DNA from: Verrucomicrobiaceae bacterium
GTDB lineage: Bacteria > Verrucomicrobiota > Verrucomicrobiia > Verrucomicrobiales > DEV007
Assembly (NCBI GenBank): GCA_024229495.1
Contig: JAAESJ010000008.1
Span: forward strand, 1 to 37,959
Reading direction: 5' to 3'
Length of the DNA stretch: 37,959 nt
Positions 1-7,432 of this stretch are shown piece after piece. A model generated the notes under the pieces. That model was given only the letters and a program-made list of their open reading frames with translations. It did no database searches and was not told the DNA's origin. Each line of letters starts with the position of its first letter. The first letter of the stretch is position 1. Both the position numbers and the translations under genes were made by a program.

Positions 1-1694
1 ATGTTCAGCGTCCAGTAGGCCTCGGCATTGCCCAGGCCCATCACGTCAGGTGCAGAAGAATACATGGCGGCACGGAAGCCGGGCGTCAGCCACCAGGCCT
101 TGTAAGCGGCCTGCACGTCCGGACTGGTGCGGTAGATGCAGGCACCGGTCAACCTGCCGGTAAATCCGGCGGCCTTGGCACGGACACCGGGCTTGCTGCC
201 ATCGGTGCTGTTGTGGGCAAAGTAATTCTGGAAAAGCATGTCCCCGGAATGCGTTTCCGAGGCGGCAATCAGGGTATCCTCCAGGCGCAGGGCTTTCAGG
301 CCAAGGGCCACGCGCCGTTCATTGAGCAGGGCGGCGAAGTTGCGGTATCCGGCAGTGCCTCGGTTAAGTGCATTGTTCATCTTGCCAATGGCATCAGAGG
401 CGGCAAACTCCACCCGCGCACGCCCCAGCAGGCTCTCCGGTTCTTTCTCTTTCCCATCACTGCCGCGCGCCTCGGCGACCAGCTTGGTAATGTCGGTCTG
501 CGCCGAGTCCTCTCCCGCACACCAGGCAAGCTCTACGGCAAACTCGGTGAATACTCCTGCGAGCTCCTGGAGGGAATCCATGGCCTGCCTTCCTGAACCT
601 TTCAGGGTCGGGAGCAGGGCACTATGGAGTTCCCTGGCCTTTTCCAGTGCCCCCTCCATTTCCTGGTGCTTCTCCCGGTAACCATCAGGGGCGGTAGTGC
701 GCCAGTTGGTGCGGATCATCTCAAGGGCCGCGTCTGCTGCCGCCTTCCATGCGCTGTGGGCATTCTCAAAATCCGGGGGCGCCTGCGGACCGCCGGAAAG
801 TTTCTCTGCCTTCTTGCCCAACAGGGCAAGGTGATGCACCCGGGCCTGGCCAAGCAGTTCCGCGTAGGCGTCCTTGTAATCATCACCTAGGGATCGAAAC
901 GCGGTATAGGCCGCCTCACGCGTGATGAGTTCCCCTGATTTTAGGAAGTCCAACCCGCGCTGCTTCTTCTTGTCCGTCAGCTCAAAGGTGCCGATATCGG
1001 CCAGTGAGGTATCAAAGGGGATCGAATCATCCAGGGCTTCACCCTCCGTTGGTTGCGGCGCAACAACCGGGCGCGACGGCACATTGACCTTCTTCAAAAC
1101 CGGAGGCTTGGCCTTGATCTCGGCCTGCGCGCCGTTTTCATCCCCCCCTTCCATGAACTTCATGTAGCCGAAGATGCCGGCACCGGCCAAAACAATGACA
1201 ACCCATACCATGACACCGCCGCCTTTTTTCTGTGGAGCATGCACCACGATGGTGCGCATGGACCCACTCCCGGCAACCGGGACCTTCAATTCCTTTTCAT
1301 CCCCTGACTTTGCAGGCGACTTTGCCCCTGACTTTGCTGTGGATGTTGCCTTTGACGTGGATGTTGCCACCTTCATCCTCGGGGCATCCTTCTGGACGGA
1401 GCTTTTTCCACGCTCCAAAATCTCGATGGCAGTATTGCGGTTCTCGGGGATGATGAATTTGGCCTCACAGCTCATGCAACGGCACTTGTCACCAGCCTCG
1501 ACCCCTTCCGCCTCGATGTGTGTCGAGCAGATCGGGCAATACAGGTCCTCGCCACGCTCCAGGATCTCCACCGGGTCATCAGCGGCAACCGGGATGATGA
1601 ACTTCGATTCACAGTTCATGCAACGCCCCTTGTTACCGGCGTGAGCCTCCTCGACATCGATCCCGGTCGAGCAAATGGGGCAGTGAATCTTCAT
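1..1694 (-). CDS. Zinc-ribbon, single-TM protein with degenerate CAP/SCP domain (3' end beyond window)
   Basis: The reading frame runs leftward from ATG at 1694 and is still open at base 1, giving 564 residues in view. Two tandem zinc ribbons (C5, C8, C25, C28 and C53, C56, C73, C76) each end in 'KFIIP'. A Ser/Thr/Lys/Ala linker and one membrane segment (about 161-178) follow, then a helical, acidic-basic region. From about residue 455 there is a CAP/SCP-like domain, with 'LNERR..LGL', 'HSGDM' and 'YFAH...DG'. CAP proteins are usually secreted. Here the ribbons would lie in the cytoplasm and the CAP domain outside. The second half looks degenerate: the usual GEN motif reads 'GAC' and the usual PGHR reads 'PGFR'. 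Function is unknown. Domain identity is by eye; the frame itself is solid. Confidence 0.8.
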   Translation of the reverse strand, partial: MKIHCPICSTGIDVEEAHAGNKGRCMNCESKFIIPVAADDPVEILERGEDLYCPICSTHIEAEGVEAGDKCRCMSCEAKFIIPENRNTAIEILERGKSSVQKDAPRMKVATSTSKATSTAKSGAKSPAKSGDEKELKVPVAGSGSMRTIVVHAPQKKGGGVMVWVVIVLAGAGIFGYMKFMEGGDENGAQAEIKAKPPVLKKVNVPSRPVVAPQPTEGEALDDSIPFDTSLADIGTFELTDKKKQRGLDFLKSGELITREAAYTAFRSLGDDYKDAYAELLGQARVHHLALLGKKAEKLSGGPQAPPDFENAHSAWKAAADAALEMIRTNWRTTAPDGYREKHQEMEGALEKARELHSALLPTLKGSGRQAMDSLQELAGVFTEFAVELAWCAGEDSAQTDITKLVAEARGSDGKEKEPESLLGRARVEFAASDAIGKMNNALNRGTAGYRNFAALLNERRVALGLKALRLEDTLIAASETHSGDMLFQNYFAHNSTDGSKPGVRAKAAGFTGRLTGACIYRTSPDVQAAYKAWWLTPGFRAAMYSSAPDVMGLGNAEAYWTLN

Positions 1695-1780
1695 CTGGAT
1701 GTTTTCGCCTCTCACCCTAAGCCCTGCAGGACACAGGTTCAAATGTTGCTGGGCAATAAACCAAAACCAGACAAGAAAAG

Positions 1781-1854
1781 CACGCCCGAGAGGACTTGAA
1801 CCCCTAACCTCCTGATCCGTAATCAGGCGCTCTATCCAATTGAGCTACGGGCGC
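1781..1854 (-). tRNA. tRNA-Arg (anticodon ACG)
   Basis: The minus strand folds as a 74-base cloverleaf. The acceptor stem is GCGCCCG against CGGGCGT (first pair G-U), the D arm begins GCTCAATTGG, and the anticodon arm CCTGA/TCAGG closes the loop TTACGGA, giving anticodon ACG. The T arm contains GGTTCAAGTCC. G is the discriminator base. CCA is not encoded. ACG (read as ICG) serves the CGU/CGC/CGA arginine codons. Confidence 0.95.
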
Positions 1855-1975
1855 ATCATTAAAATGAGCAAGAGACACAGGCTAAAAAACCTTTCTCAGT
1901 GCATTGCAAATGCGTCGCCTATTAAATCAAATCAGGGGTAATCCGCAAGGGAAACTTTAAAAAGAGCACACAGAT

Positions 1976-2914
1976 TCAATCGCCAAAGCGCCGGGCCAGC
2001 AGTTCAAGCATCACCCGGCCGATCTTTTCGAGACTTTGAGACCTCACTGAGCCAAGATTGTCGGAGGCAGTATGCCAGTTCCCCCTGCTGATATAGGCGG
2101 CATCAATCACATCCAGGGCGGGAATCCCCGCGGCGTTAAGCGGCACATGGTCATCGGTGATCGGTGTCGGGTGCAGTCCAAAGATGCCACGCTCGCCGAC
2201 CGCCTCAGCCGCCCCGTAAAGCTCGCGCAACAATTCGCGCGGAGAATCAGAAGGAGGATCAAGGCGAAGCCTTGCATCTCCCACGAGGTCAAGCAAGAAA
2301 GCCGCCTCTGGCTTCTCCTCCACAGGAGCAGATCGCCAAAACTTTGCATAGTGTCTGCTGCCGAAAAGGCCATCAACCTCGGTGAAATCAACAAAAGCCT
2401 CCTCCCCGTCAAAGAACACCATCTCAACGCGACGGGCAATATCCGGGTTTGCGCGCAACACCCCGGCCAGTTCCAGTAGCACCCCGCTACTCGAGCCACC
2501 ATCATTGGCACCGTCAAATTTCACCCCTTCAATCAACTTGGTGTCATAATGTGAGCAGAGAAGAAGGAGCCCTCCTCCACGCTTCCAGTCAATCTCACCG
2601 CCGTTTCCGGGCGGGAAACGGGCACGGATATTCACGAATGACATGCGCCCCCTGGGAGTGTCCTCCTCAAATTCCTGCAGGCTGGTATGCCAGCCGGCCT
2701 GCTGCAACTGACCCGTAATGTATTCCCTTGCACCAGCAATAGCCTCGCTGCCGGGATGTCGCGGTCCAAGGCCTACCAGTGAAGCCACGTGAGCAAATGC
2801 CCGCTCCCCGGAAAAGGGGCCTGAATTGGCCTTGTTGCCGGAAGTTGCCAGAAAAACACCTGCAAGCGCCGCAATGATGACAATCAGAATGAGCGGGAGA
2901 AATCGCACTGCCAA
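1976..2914 (-). CDS. M28 family peptidase, glutaminyl-cyclase-like
   Basis: This 312-residue protein has an N-terminal membrane anchor (about 5-23), so it is probably exported and tethered. M28 metal-site motifs are in order: 'SHYDTK' (121-126), 'GANDGG' with D138, 'FFDGEEAF' (E171/E172), 'LLDLVGD' (D209), 'TDDHVP' (254-258) and 'NWHTASDN' (H281). The FFDGEEAF, DDH and WHT.SDN set is closest to secreted glutaminyl cyclases, which form N-terminal pyroglutamate, but a plain aminopeptidase is possible. The frame opens with TTG immediately after the parB stop codon, with no intervening base; GTG two codons on is an alternative start. Placement implies co-transcription and coupled translation with parB, although no shared function is known. 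Confidence 0.85.
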   Translation of the reverse strand: MAVRFLPLILIVIIAALAGVFLATSGNKANSGPFSGERAFAHVASLVGLGPRHPGSEAIAGAREYITGQLQQAGWHTSLQEFEEDTPRGRMSFVNIRARFPPGNGGEIDWKRGGGLLLLCSHYDTKLIEGVKFDGANDGGSSSGVLLELAGVLRANPDIARRVEMVFFDGEEAFVDFTEVDGLFGSRHYAKFWRSAPVEEKPEAAFLLDLVGDARLRLDPPSDSPRELLRELYGAAEAVGERGIFGLHPTPITDDHVPLNAAGIPALDVIDAAYISRGNWHTASDNLGSVRSQSLEKIGRVMLELLARRFGD

Positions 2915-3823
2915 TCAGGAAACGCCCATCAGTTCAAGCAACCTTTCGAGATCCTCATTGCTGTAATACTCAATCTCGATCCTACCCTTTTTCGCACCGT
3001 GATGAATCTGCACCTGGGTCGCGAGGCGCTCTCGCAACTGCTCCTGAACCTCCGTAAGGGCTGCTGAAAGCTGGTTGGTTCTCCCGGGCTTGACGACTTT
3101 TCCCTTCTCTGCCTCCGGATTGAGGTGCTCATTAACCAGTTTCTCCGTCGCCCTTACCGTCAACCCGCGCTTAACCACCTGCCCGGCAATGAGCGTCTGC
3201 TCCTCCTGCAGTTTGACCGCCAAGATGACCTTGGCATGACCAATACTGATCCGCCCCCCGATAAGGTGCTCCCTTGCCTCAACAGACAAGTCCAGCAAGC
3301 GCATGGAATTGGCAACCGTGGCACGATTCTTACCAACCCGGCCGGCAATCTCCTCCTGCGTCATGCCAAAATCCTTCGCAAGGCGCACATAGGCATCGGC
3401 CTCCTCAATAGGGTTAAGATCCTCACGTTGCAGGTTCTCAATGAGCGCCATCTCCAGCACATCACGATCACTTGCCTCACGCTCAATGACTGGCACCGTG
3501 GCCACTCCCACCTTCTGGCATGCTCGCCACCGGCGCTCACCGGCAATCAACTCAAGCTTGTCTCCAACCCTGCGGACAATGAGTGGCTGAATGACCCCAT
3601 GCTCGCGGATTGAGTCAACCAGTTCATCAAGGGCATCATCAGTAAAATGCTTCCGGGGCTGCAACGGGCTGGGAATCACTTCCGAGAGACTCGCCGAGAT
3701 CACGCGATCACCGGGCTCGGGATCAGCGTTCACCGGCGATGCCGTGACATCCTCGTCTTTATCGTCTTTATCAACACGCCCAATAAGAGCGCCTAGACCT
3801 TTTCCTAAAGCCTGCTTGGCCAT
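2915..3823 (-). CDS. parB: Chromosome partitioning protein ParB
   Basis: At 302 residues this is the usual ParB/Spo0J length. The start 'ALGKGLGALIG' is the ParA-contacting N-terminal motif. The core has 'PSPLQPRKHF' (51-60), 'LIAGERRWRA' (the CTP-binding GERRxR box, 95-100) and 'ENLQREDLNPIEEA' (129-142), then a helix-turn-helix (about 152-175) that reads parS, and a C-terminal dimerisation region. ParB loads on parS near the origin and spreads as a CTP-dependent clamp. parA is normally just upstream but is not in this window; infA lies there instead, separated by a probable terminator. No convincing parS site was found. Confidence 0.95.
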   Translation of the reverse strand: MAKQALGKGLGALIGRVDKDDKDEDVTASPVNADPEPGDRVISASLSEVIPSPLQPRKHFTDDALDELVDSIREHGVIQPLIVRRVGDKLELIAGERRWRACQKVGVATVPVIEREASDRDVLEMALIENLQREDLNPIEEADAYVRLAKDFGMTQEEIAGRVGKNRATVANSMRLLDLSVEAREHLIGGRISIGHAKVILAVKLQEEQTLIAGQVVKRGLTVRATEKLVNEHLNPEAEKGKVVKPGRTNQLSAALTEVQEQLRERLATQVQIHHGAKKGRIEIEYYSNEDLERLLELMGVS

Positions 3824-3862
3824 AAACGCAGACTAGGCGATCCGAGCCAAAGCCGCAAGACT

Positions 3863-3905
3863 AAGGAAAAAAGAAAAATTCAGCCTGTTTAGGGGGAAAA
3901 CAGCC
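3863..3905 (-). terminator. Probable intrinsic terminator after infA
   Basis: Reading the minus strand, GGCTGTTT (3905-3898) pairs with AAACAGGC (3890-3883) around a 7-base loop with one mismatch. A T-rich run (about 3880-3863) follows. It lies 30 bases beyond the infA stop and upstream of parB, so it would separate infA from the parB operon. Confidence 0.5.
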
Positions 3906-3935
3906 AAACAGCCAGTCTCGGAGCCCGGTTGGTGA

Positions 3936-4247
3936 TTATCCCAGCCGATAAGTGATGCGGGCCTTGTCGATATCGTAGGGAGAAACCTCAAGTTTTACGC
4001 GATCTCCCACCACCAGGCGAATGAATCGCTTGCGCATCTTGCCGGAGATGTGCGCCAGCAGCTCATGGCCATTCTGCAACTTAACCTTGAACATGGTCCC
4101 GGCCAACACGGCACTGATCGTGCCCTCAATCTCCTGGGATTTGTTGTCCCCGCCGCCAGCACGACGACGTTTTCCTTCCTCAATCGCCTTCTTGTCAACC
4201 CGGCGTGACCGTGCTTTCCGCGCCCTTGTACGTTTCTCGTTACCCAT
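3936..4247 (-). CDS. infA: Translation initiation factor IF-1 with basic N-terminal extension
   Basis: Residues 38-103 are a complete IF-1 OB fold: '[16 protein letters not shown]', '[19 protein letters not shown]', '[22 protein letters not shown]'. IF-1 occupies the 30S A site and helps IF-2 and IF-3 during initiation. The family is normally about 72 residues; this protein has 103. The extra N-terminal part of about 37 residues is rich in Lys and Arg, with a small Gly patch. The frame has no good internal ATG just before the OB fold, and ATG at 4247 is the natural start, so the extension is probably real. The gene diverges from avtA. A short overlapping frame (ATG at 4269, nine codons, ending at 4240) precedes the start. 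Confidence 0.92.
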   Translation of the reverse strand: MGNEKRTRARKARSRRVDKKAIEEGKRRRAGGGDNKSQEIEGTISAVLAGTMFKVKLQNGHELLAHISGKMRKRFIRLVVGDRVKLEVSPYDIDKARITYRLG

Positions 4248-4284
4248 AAATCAAGTTATTAACCGGCATCAAAAAATGTGCCAT

Positions 4285-4312
4285 ATACTAAAATTTAGCA
4301 CATCTTTGACAA
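4285..4312 (-). promoter_or_regulatory. Candidate sigma70 promoter of infA
   Basis: On the minus strand a -35-like TTGTCA (4312-4307) and a -10-like TAGTAT (4290-4285) are separated by 16 bases, giving a 5' leader of about 30 bases. The -35 overlaps the avtA -35 on the other strand. An inverted repeat ATGTGC/GCACAT (4276-4281, 4298-4303) spans the -10, so one bound protein could affect both genes. Not tested. Confidence 0.45.
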
Positions 4313-4334
4313 ATTCCCACATTTTCGTGACACT
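4306..4334 (+). promoter_or_regulatory. Candidate avtA promoter, near-leaderless
   Basis: TTGACA (4306-4311) matches the -35 consensus. After 17 bases comes GACACT (4329-4334), a weak -10. The predicted transcription start is about 4341, two bases before the ATG at 4343. Confidence 0.35.
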
Positions 4335-4342
4335 CACGGACA

Positions 4343-5620
4343 ATGACTAAAACCTCAATGGACATTGAGTTCTCACTGTTCGGCGAAAAGTTGCGTGAGC
4401 GCTGTGGCATCCTCGAGTTAATGGATGACCTTGGAAACGCCCTGACCACCAATCCTGACATGCGCATGATGGGTGGTGGCAATCCCGCAGCCATTCCCGA
4501 GGTCCAGGAAATCTGGCGACAACGGGTCGCGCAATTACTGGATGAAGGTGATACCCTTGACCGCATCCTCGTCAACTATGACCCGCCGTCGGGAAACCCG
4601 CGTTTCCTGGAGGCTGTAGCCGGGTGCCTGAATCGCGAGTCAGGATGGAACGTGCAACCTGAAAACGTTGCCGTTACCTGCGGAGGACAAACCGCATTCT
4701 TCTTCCTCTTCAATATGCTGGCGGGGAAATTTGCCGATGGCAGTCACAGGAAAATTCTCCTGCCCATCACCCCGGAGTATATCGGTTACGCAAACCAGGG
4801 GGTCAGTCAGGACCTCTTTACCGCGTTACCCGCGCTCATTGAGGAGCAGGACGGTAATACATTCAAGTACCGGGTTGATTTCGAGAACCTGGAAATTACC
4901 GAGGATATCGCAGCCATTTGTGTCTCCCGCCCAACCAACCCAAGCGGCAATGTGCTCAGTGACGCCGAGATCATCAGGCTCTCTCAACTTGCAAAGCAAA
5001 ATGGCATCCCGCTGATCATCGACAACGCCTACGGCAACCCCTTCCCGGGGGCGATATTCACCGATGCAACACCCATTTGGGATGACCATGTCATCCTGAC
5101 CCTGAGCCTCTCCAAGCTTGGCCTTCCCGGGACCCGCACAGGTATCATCATTGCCTCTGAAGAAATCACCCGCGCGATCTCGGCAATGACAGCCGTGGTC
5201 GGCCTGGCAAACAACAATATCGGGCAGGCCATCGCTCTCCCGTTCCTTGAGAATGGTGAGATTATCCGCATCAGCAACGACATTATTCGCCCCTTCTACA
5301 GGGAACGTTCCGAGCATGCCAGGGAAGCCGTCGCTGAAGCCTTTGGAAACTCGATCCCTTACCGCATTCATGCCGCTGAGGGGGCATTCTTCCTCTGGTT
5401 CTGGTTTCCCGACCTGCCAATCTCATCCAGTGAACTCTATCGCCGCCTTAAACAACGCGACGTTCTCGTCGTGCCGGGAGAATACTTCTTCTTCGGTCTC
5501 AATACGCCATGGCAACACAGCAACGAATGCATAAGGGTCACCTTTTCCCAGTCTCTGGAAACCGTCACTGAGGGCATCCAAATTATCGCCGAGGAAGTCA
5601 GCAAGGCCTATCGTAAATGA
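4343..5620 (+). CDS. avtA: Valine--pyruvate aminotransferase (AvtA)
   Basis: This 425-residue fold-type-I PLP aminotransferase resembles E. coli AvtA along its whole length. Matching stretches are 'FSLFGEKLRERCGI', 'MMGGGNPAAIPEVQ', 'PITPEYIGYANQG', 'CVSRPTNPSGNVL', 'IIDNAYGNPFPG' (D227, Y230 at the cofactor) and 'LSLSKLGLPGTRTGIIIA' with the Schiff-base K258. It is cytosolic and exchanges amino groups between alanine or valine and their 2-oxo acids. ATG at 4343 fits the promoter; M6 (4358) is the alternative and would match E. coli more closely. The stop codon abuts the mtnP stop codon on the other strand with no base between them. Confidence 0.93.
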   Translation: MTKTSMDIEFSLFGEKLRERCGILELMDDLGNALTTNPDMRMMGGGNPAAIPEVQEIWRQRVAQLLDEGDTLDRILVNYDPPSGNPRFLEAVAGCLNRESGWNVQPENVAVTCGGQTAFFFLFNMLAGKFADGSHRKILLPITPEYIGYANQGVSQDLFTALPALIEEQDGNTFKYRVDFENLEITEDIAAICVSRPTNPSGNVLSDAEIIRLSQLAKQNGIPLIIDNAYGNPFPGAIFTDATPIWDDHVILTLSLSKLGLPGTRTGIIIASEEITRAISAMTAVVGLANNNIGQAIALPFLENGEIIRISNDIIRPFYRERSEHAREAVAEAFGNSIPYRIHAAEGAFFLWFWFPDLPISSSELYRRLKQRDVLVVPGEYFFFGLNTPWQHSNECIRVTFSQSLETVTEGIQIIAEEVSKAYRK

Positions 5621-6502
5621 TTAAAGGAACCTGCCCAGGATCGGCTTAAGCTTAAGCTTGATCTTCTCGGGCCAAAGCCCGGGATCAGTAACCAATGCAC
5701 CATCAAGTGCGGAATGCTCCGGCCAGTTTGCTGCCCCCGGGATCTTGGGGATAGCATCTGCAATAATTTCCTTTGCTGCGGCCGCGTTGGCATTCAGGTG
5801 GGCAATAACCGCCTCGGCGGTAACCGCCTCCTCACCTGTTTTCCAGCAGTCGTAATCAGTGATCATTGCCAGAGTCGCAAGGGACATCTCAGCTTCCCTG
5901 GCAAGCTTGGCCTCCGCGAGGTTCGTCATGCCAATGACATCAAAGCCAAGTTTGTGGTTAAGCAGGGACTCTGCGCGCGTGGAAAACGCAGGGCCGTCCA
6001 TGTTCACATAGGTTCCACCATCGTGGACACTACCTTCATGCAACCCGGATGCACTCCGGAAAAGCAACTCACGCAGACCGGCGCTCACAGGATCGCCGAA
6101 TGCCACATGCGCGCATATACCCTGCCCAAAAAAGGTGTGCTCCGCACGGCGACTGGTTCGATCAAGGAACTGGTCCGGAAGGACGATATCACGCGGAACA
6201 TATTTTTCCTGGAGGCTTCCGACCGCCGTAACCGCAATGATCCACCTTACCCCAAGCGACCTGAGCGCCCATATATGGGCACGGTGATTCAATTCATGGG
6301 GAAGCACCTGGTGACCGCGCCCGTGCCGTGGCAGGAAAAAAACCCGCCTTCCTGAAAGACGCCCGCCGATAATGGCATCAGAGGGATCGCCAAAAGGCGT
6401 CTTCAGCCTGTGCTCCTCAATATCCTCGAGACCATCGATCTGGTAAAGGCCACTGCCTCCTATCACGCCAATTGCGGGTTCTGCAGGATCAATGCCAGCC
6501 AT
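5621..6502 (-). CDS. mtnP: S-methyl-5'-thioadenosine phosphorylase
   Basis: This 293-residue protein belongs to the nucleoside phosphorylase family (PNP/MTAP type). Motifs are 'IGVIGGSGLY' (phosphate site), 'FFLPRHGRGH', 'NHRAHIWALRSLGV', 'AVGSLQEKYVPRDIVLPDQFLDRT', 'DGGTYVNMDGPAFSTRAES' and 'IGMTNLAEAKLAREAEM' then 'MITDYDCW'. The last motif separates MTA phosphorylases from guanosine/inosine enzymes. It phosphorolyses methylthioadenosine to adenine and methylthioribose-1-phosphate in methionine salvage. No other salvage gene is nearby, so the neighbour avtA, on the opposite strand, need not be linked in function. A purine-nucleoside phosphorylase is the less likely alternative. Confidence 0.92.
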   Translation of the reverse strand: MAGIDPAEPAIGVIGGSGLYQIDGLEDIEEHRLKTPFGDPSDAIIGGRLSGRRVFFLPRHGRGHQVLPHELNHRAHIWALRSLGVRWIIAVTAVGSLQEKYVPRDIVLPDQFLDRTSRRAEHTFFGQGICAHVAFGDPVSAGLRELLFRSASGLHEGSVHDGGTYVNMDGPAFSTRAESLLNHKLGFDVIGMTNLAEAKLAREAEMSLATLAMITDYDCWKTGEEAVTAEAVIAHLNANAAAAKEIIADAIPKIPGAANWPEHSALDGALVTDPGLWPEKIKLKLKPILGRFL

Positions 6503-6568
6503 GAGGGTCTCAAGTTACCCTTCAACCGTCCGCGGTCGAGCGTAATTAATACTATCTGGAAGAAAGAT

Positions 6569-6607
6569 TCCATGACAGCATGGCGTTTAATATTGTAGTC
6601 CATGACA
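6569..6607. repeat. Pair of TCCATGACA direct repeats in the mtnP / L,D-transpeptidase gap
   Basis: TCCATGACA occurs at 6569-6577 and 6599-6607, starts 30 bases apart (about three helical turns). Each copy begins a small inverted repeat (CCATG-ACAG-CATGG and CCAT-GACA-ATGG). The pair lies between the divergent starts and ends 11 bases before the ATG at 6618. Same-face spacing suits a dimeric regulator, but this is inference. Confidence 0.3.
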
Positions 6608-6617
6608 ATGGCTGAAT

Positions 6618-7361
6618 ATGTCCAAGACCTTGATCATTTTCCTGTTATTCATTTTTGGCGGCACCGCTTTGCTTGTCATAAAACCACAACTCAGGGCAAA
6701 GACTGCTGAGGGTGCGGCATTGCGCATTGAAAAAATCAGGGAAGGGATCCTTCCAGGACTGCAGGAGGAACTCTCCGGCAAGTCGCTCAAGTTCGGGGCG
6801 CCCGTTTTCATGAGAGTATTCAAGGAGGAAAAGGTTCTTGAGTTGTGGATCGAGAAGGAAAAGGGCGGCAAGTTCGAGCTCTTCAAGTCATACCCGATCT
6901 GTGCCTATTCAGGGAAACTCGGCCCCAAGATCGCGGAAGGCGATCGGCAGGCTCCCGAAGGATTCTACTTCGTTCCCCGCGCGCGCATGAATCCCAACAG
7001 CAGGTTTCACCTTTCCTTCAACCTCGGTTACCCGAATGCCTTTGAACGCGCAAAAGGCAGGACAGGGTCATTCCTGATGATCCACGGCAACTGTGTGTCC
7101 ATCGGCTGCTACGCCATGGGCGACAGACAAATCGAGGAAATCTATCTCCTGGCAGACGCCGCACTGGATGGAGGGCAACCCTTCTTCCGGGTGCACTGCT
7201 TCCCCTTCCGGATGCATTCCGGGCGAATGGAAAAGGCATCAGGACAGCAATGGCACGATTTCTGGTGCAACCTCAAACAAGGATACGACCATTTTGAGCG
7301 CCTTCGAAGGCCACCCAACATCACCAACAACGCAACAGGATACCTGTTTGGGAAATCCTAA
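6618..7361 (+). CDS. L,D-transpeptidase family protein, YafK-like
   Basis: This 247-residue protein has an N-terminal signal or anchor (about 4-21) and a YkuD catalytic fold. 'FKSYPICAYSGKLGPKIAEGDRQAPEG' is followed by 'FLMIHGNCVSIGCYAM', with H156 and the nucleophile C164 in the HG(x)7C-type motif. The 'APEGFY' and 'CVSIGCYAM' context places it in the YafK branch rather than the ErfK/YbiS cross-linking enzymes. E. coli YafK (DpaA) removes Braun lipoprotein from peptidoglycan. Here the substrate would be some periplasmic peptidoglycan-linked protein, which is inferred. It is a single gene, divergent from mtnP. Confidence 0.88.
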   Translation: MSKTLIIFLLFIFGGTALLVIKPQLRAKTAEGAALRIEKIREGILPGLQEELSGKSLKFGAPVFMRVFKEEKVLELWIEKEKGGKFELFKSYPICAYSGKLGPKIAEGDRQAPEGFYFVPRARMNPNSRFHLSFNLGYPNAFERAKGRTGSFLMIHGNCVSIGCYAMGDRQIEEIYLLADAALDGGQPFFRVHCFPFRMHSGRMEKASGQQWHDFWCNLKQGYDHFERLRRPPNITNNATGYLFGKS

Positions 7362-7432
7362 GGAGAAATCTCCCTCGCGATGAAGCCTCTTGTGCCTTTA
7401 CTGCGTATTGATCAGGTGATAAGTTAAGTCAA

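Noticed and set aside
213-1799. Several plus-strand open frames of 73-156 codons
   Set aside because: They overlap the continuous minus-strand frame with zinc ribbons and the CAP-like domain, and have no recognisable motif.
2786-2791. CACGTG near parB
   Set aside because: Flanking bases do not match parS and it is inside the M28 gene.
5714-6355. 213-codon plus-strand frame opposite mtnP
   Set aside because: Antisense to a well-conserved enzyme, with no motif or plausible start signal.
5621-6502. Functional link between mtnP and avtA as a methionine salvage unit
   Set aside because: The genes are convergent on opposite strands, AvtA is not the usual ketomethylthiobutyrate transaminase, and no other salvage gene is present.
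7363-7374. Small hairpin GGAGA/TCTCC after the L,D-transpeptidase gene
   Set aside because: Five-base stem with a two-base loop and no T run; not a credible terminator.
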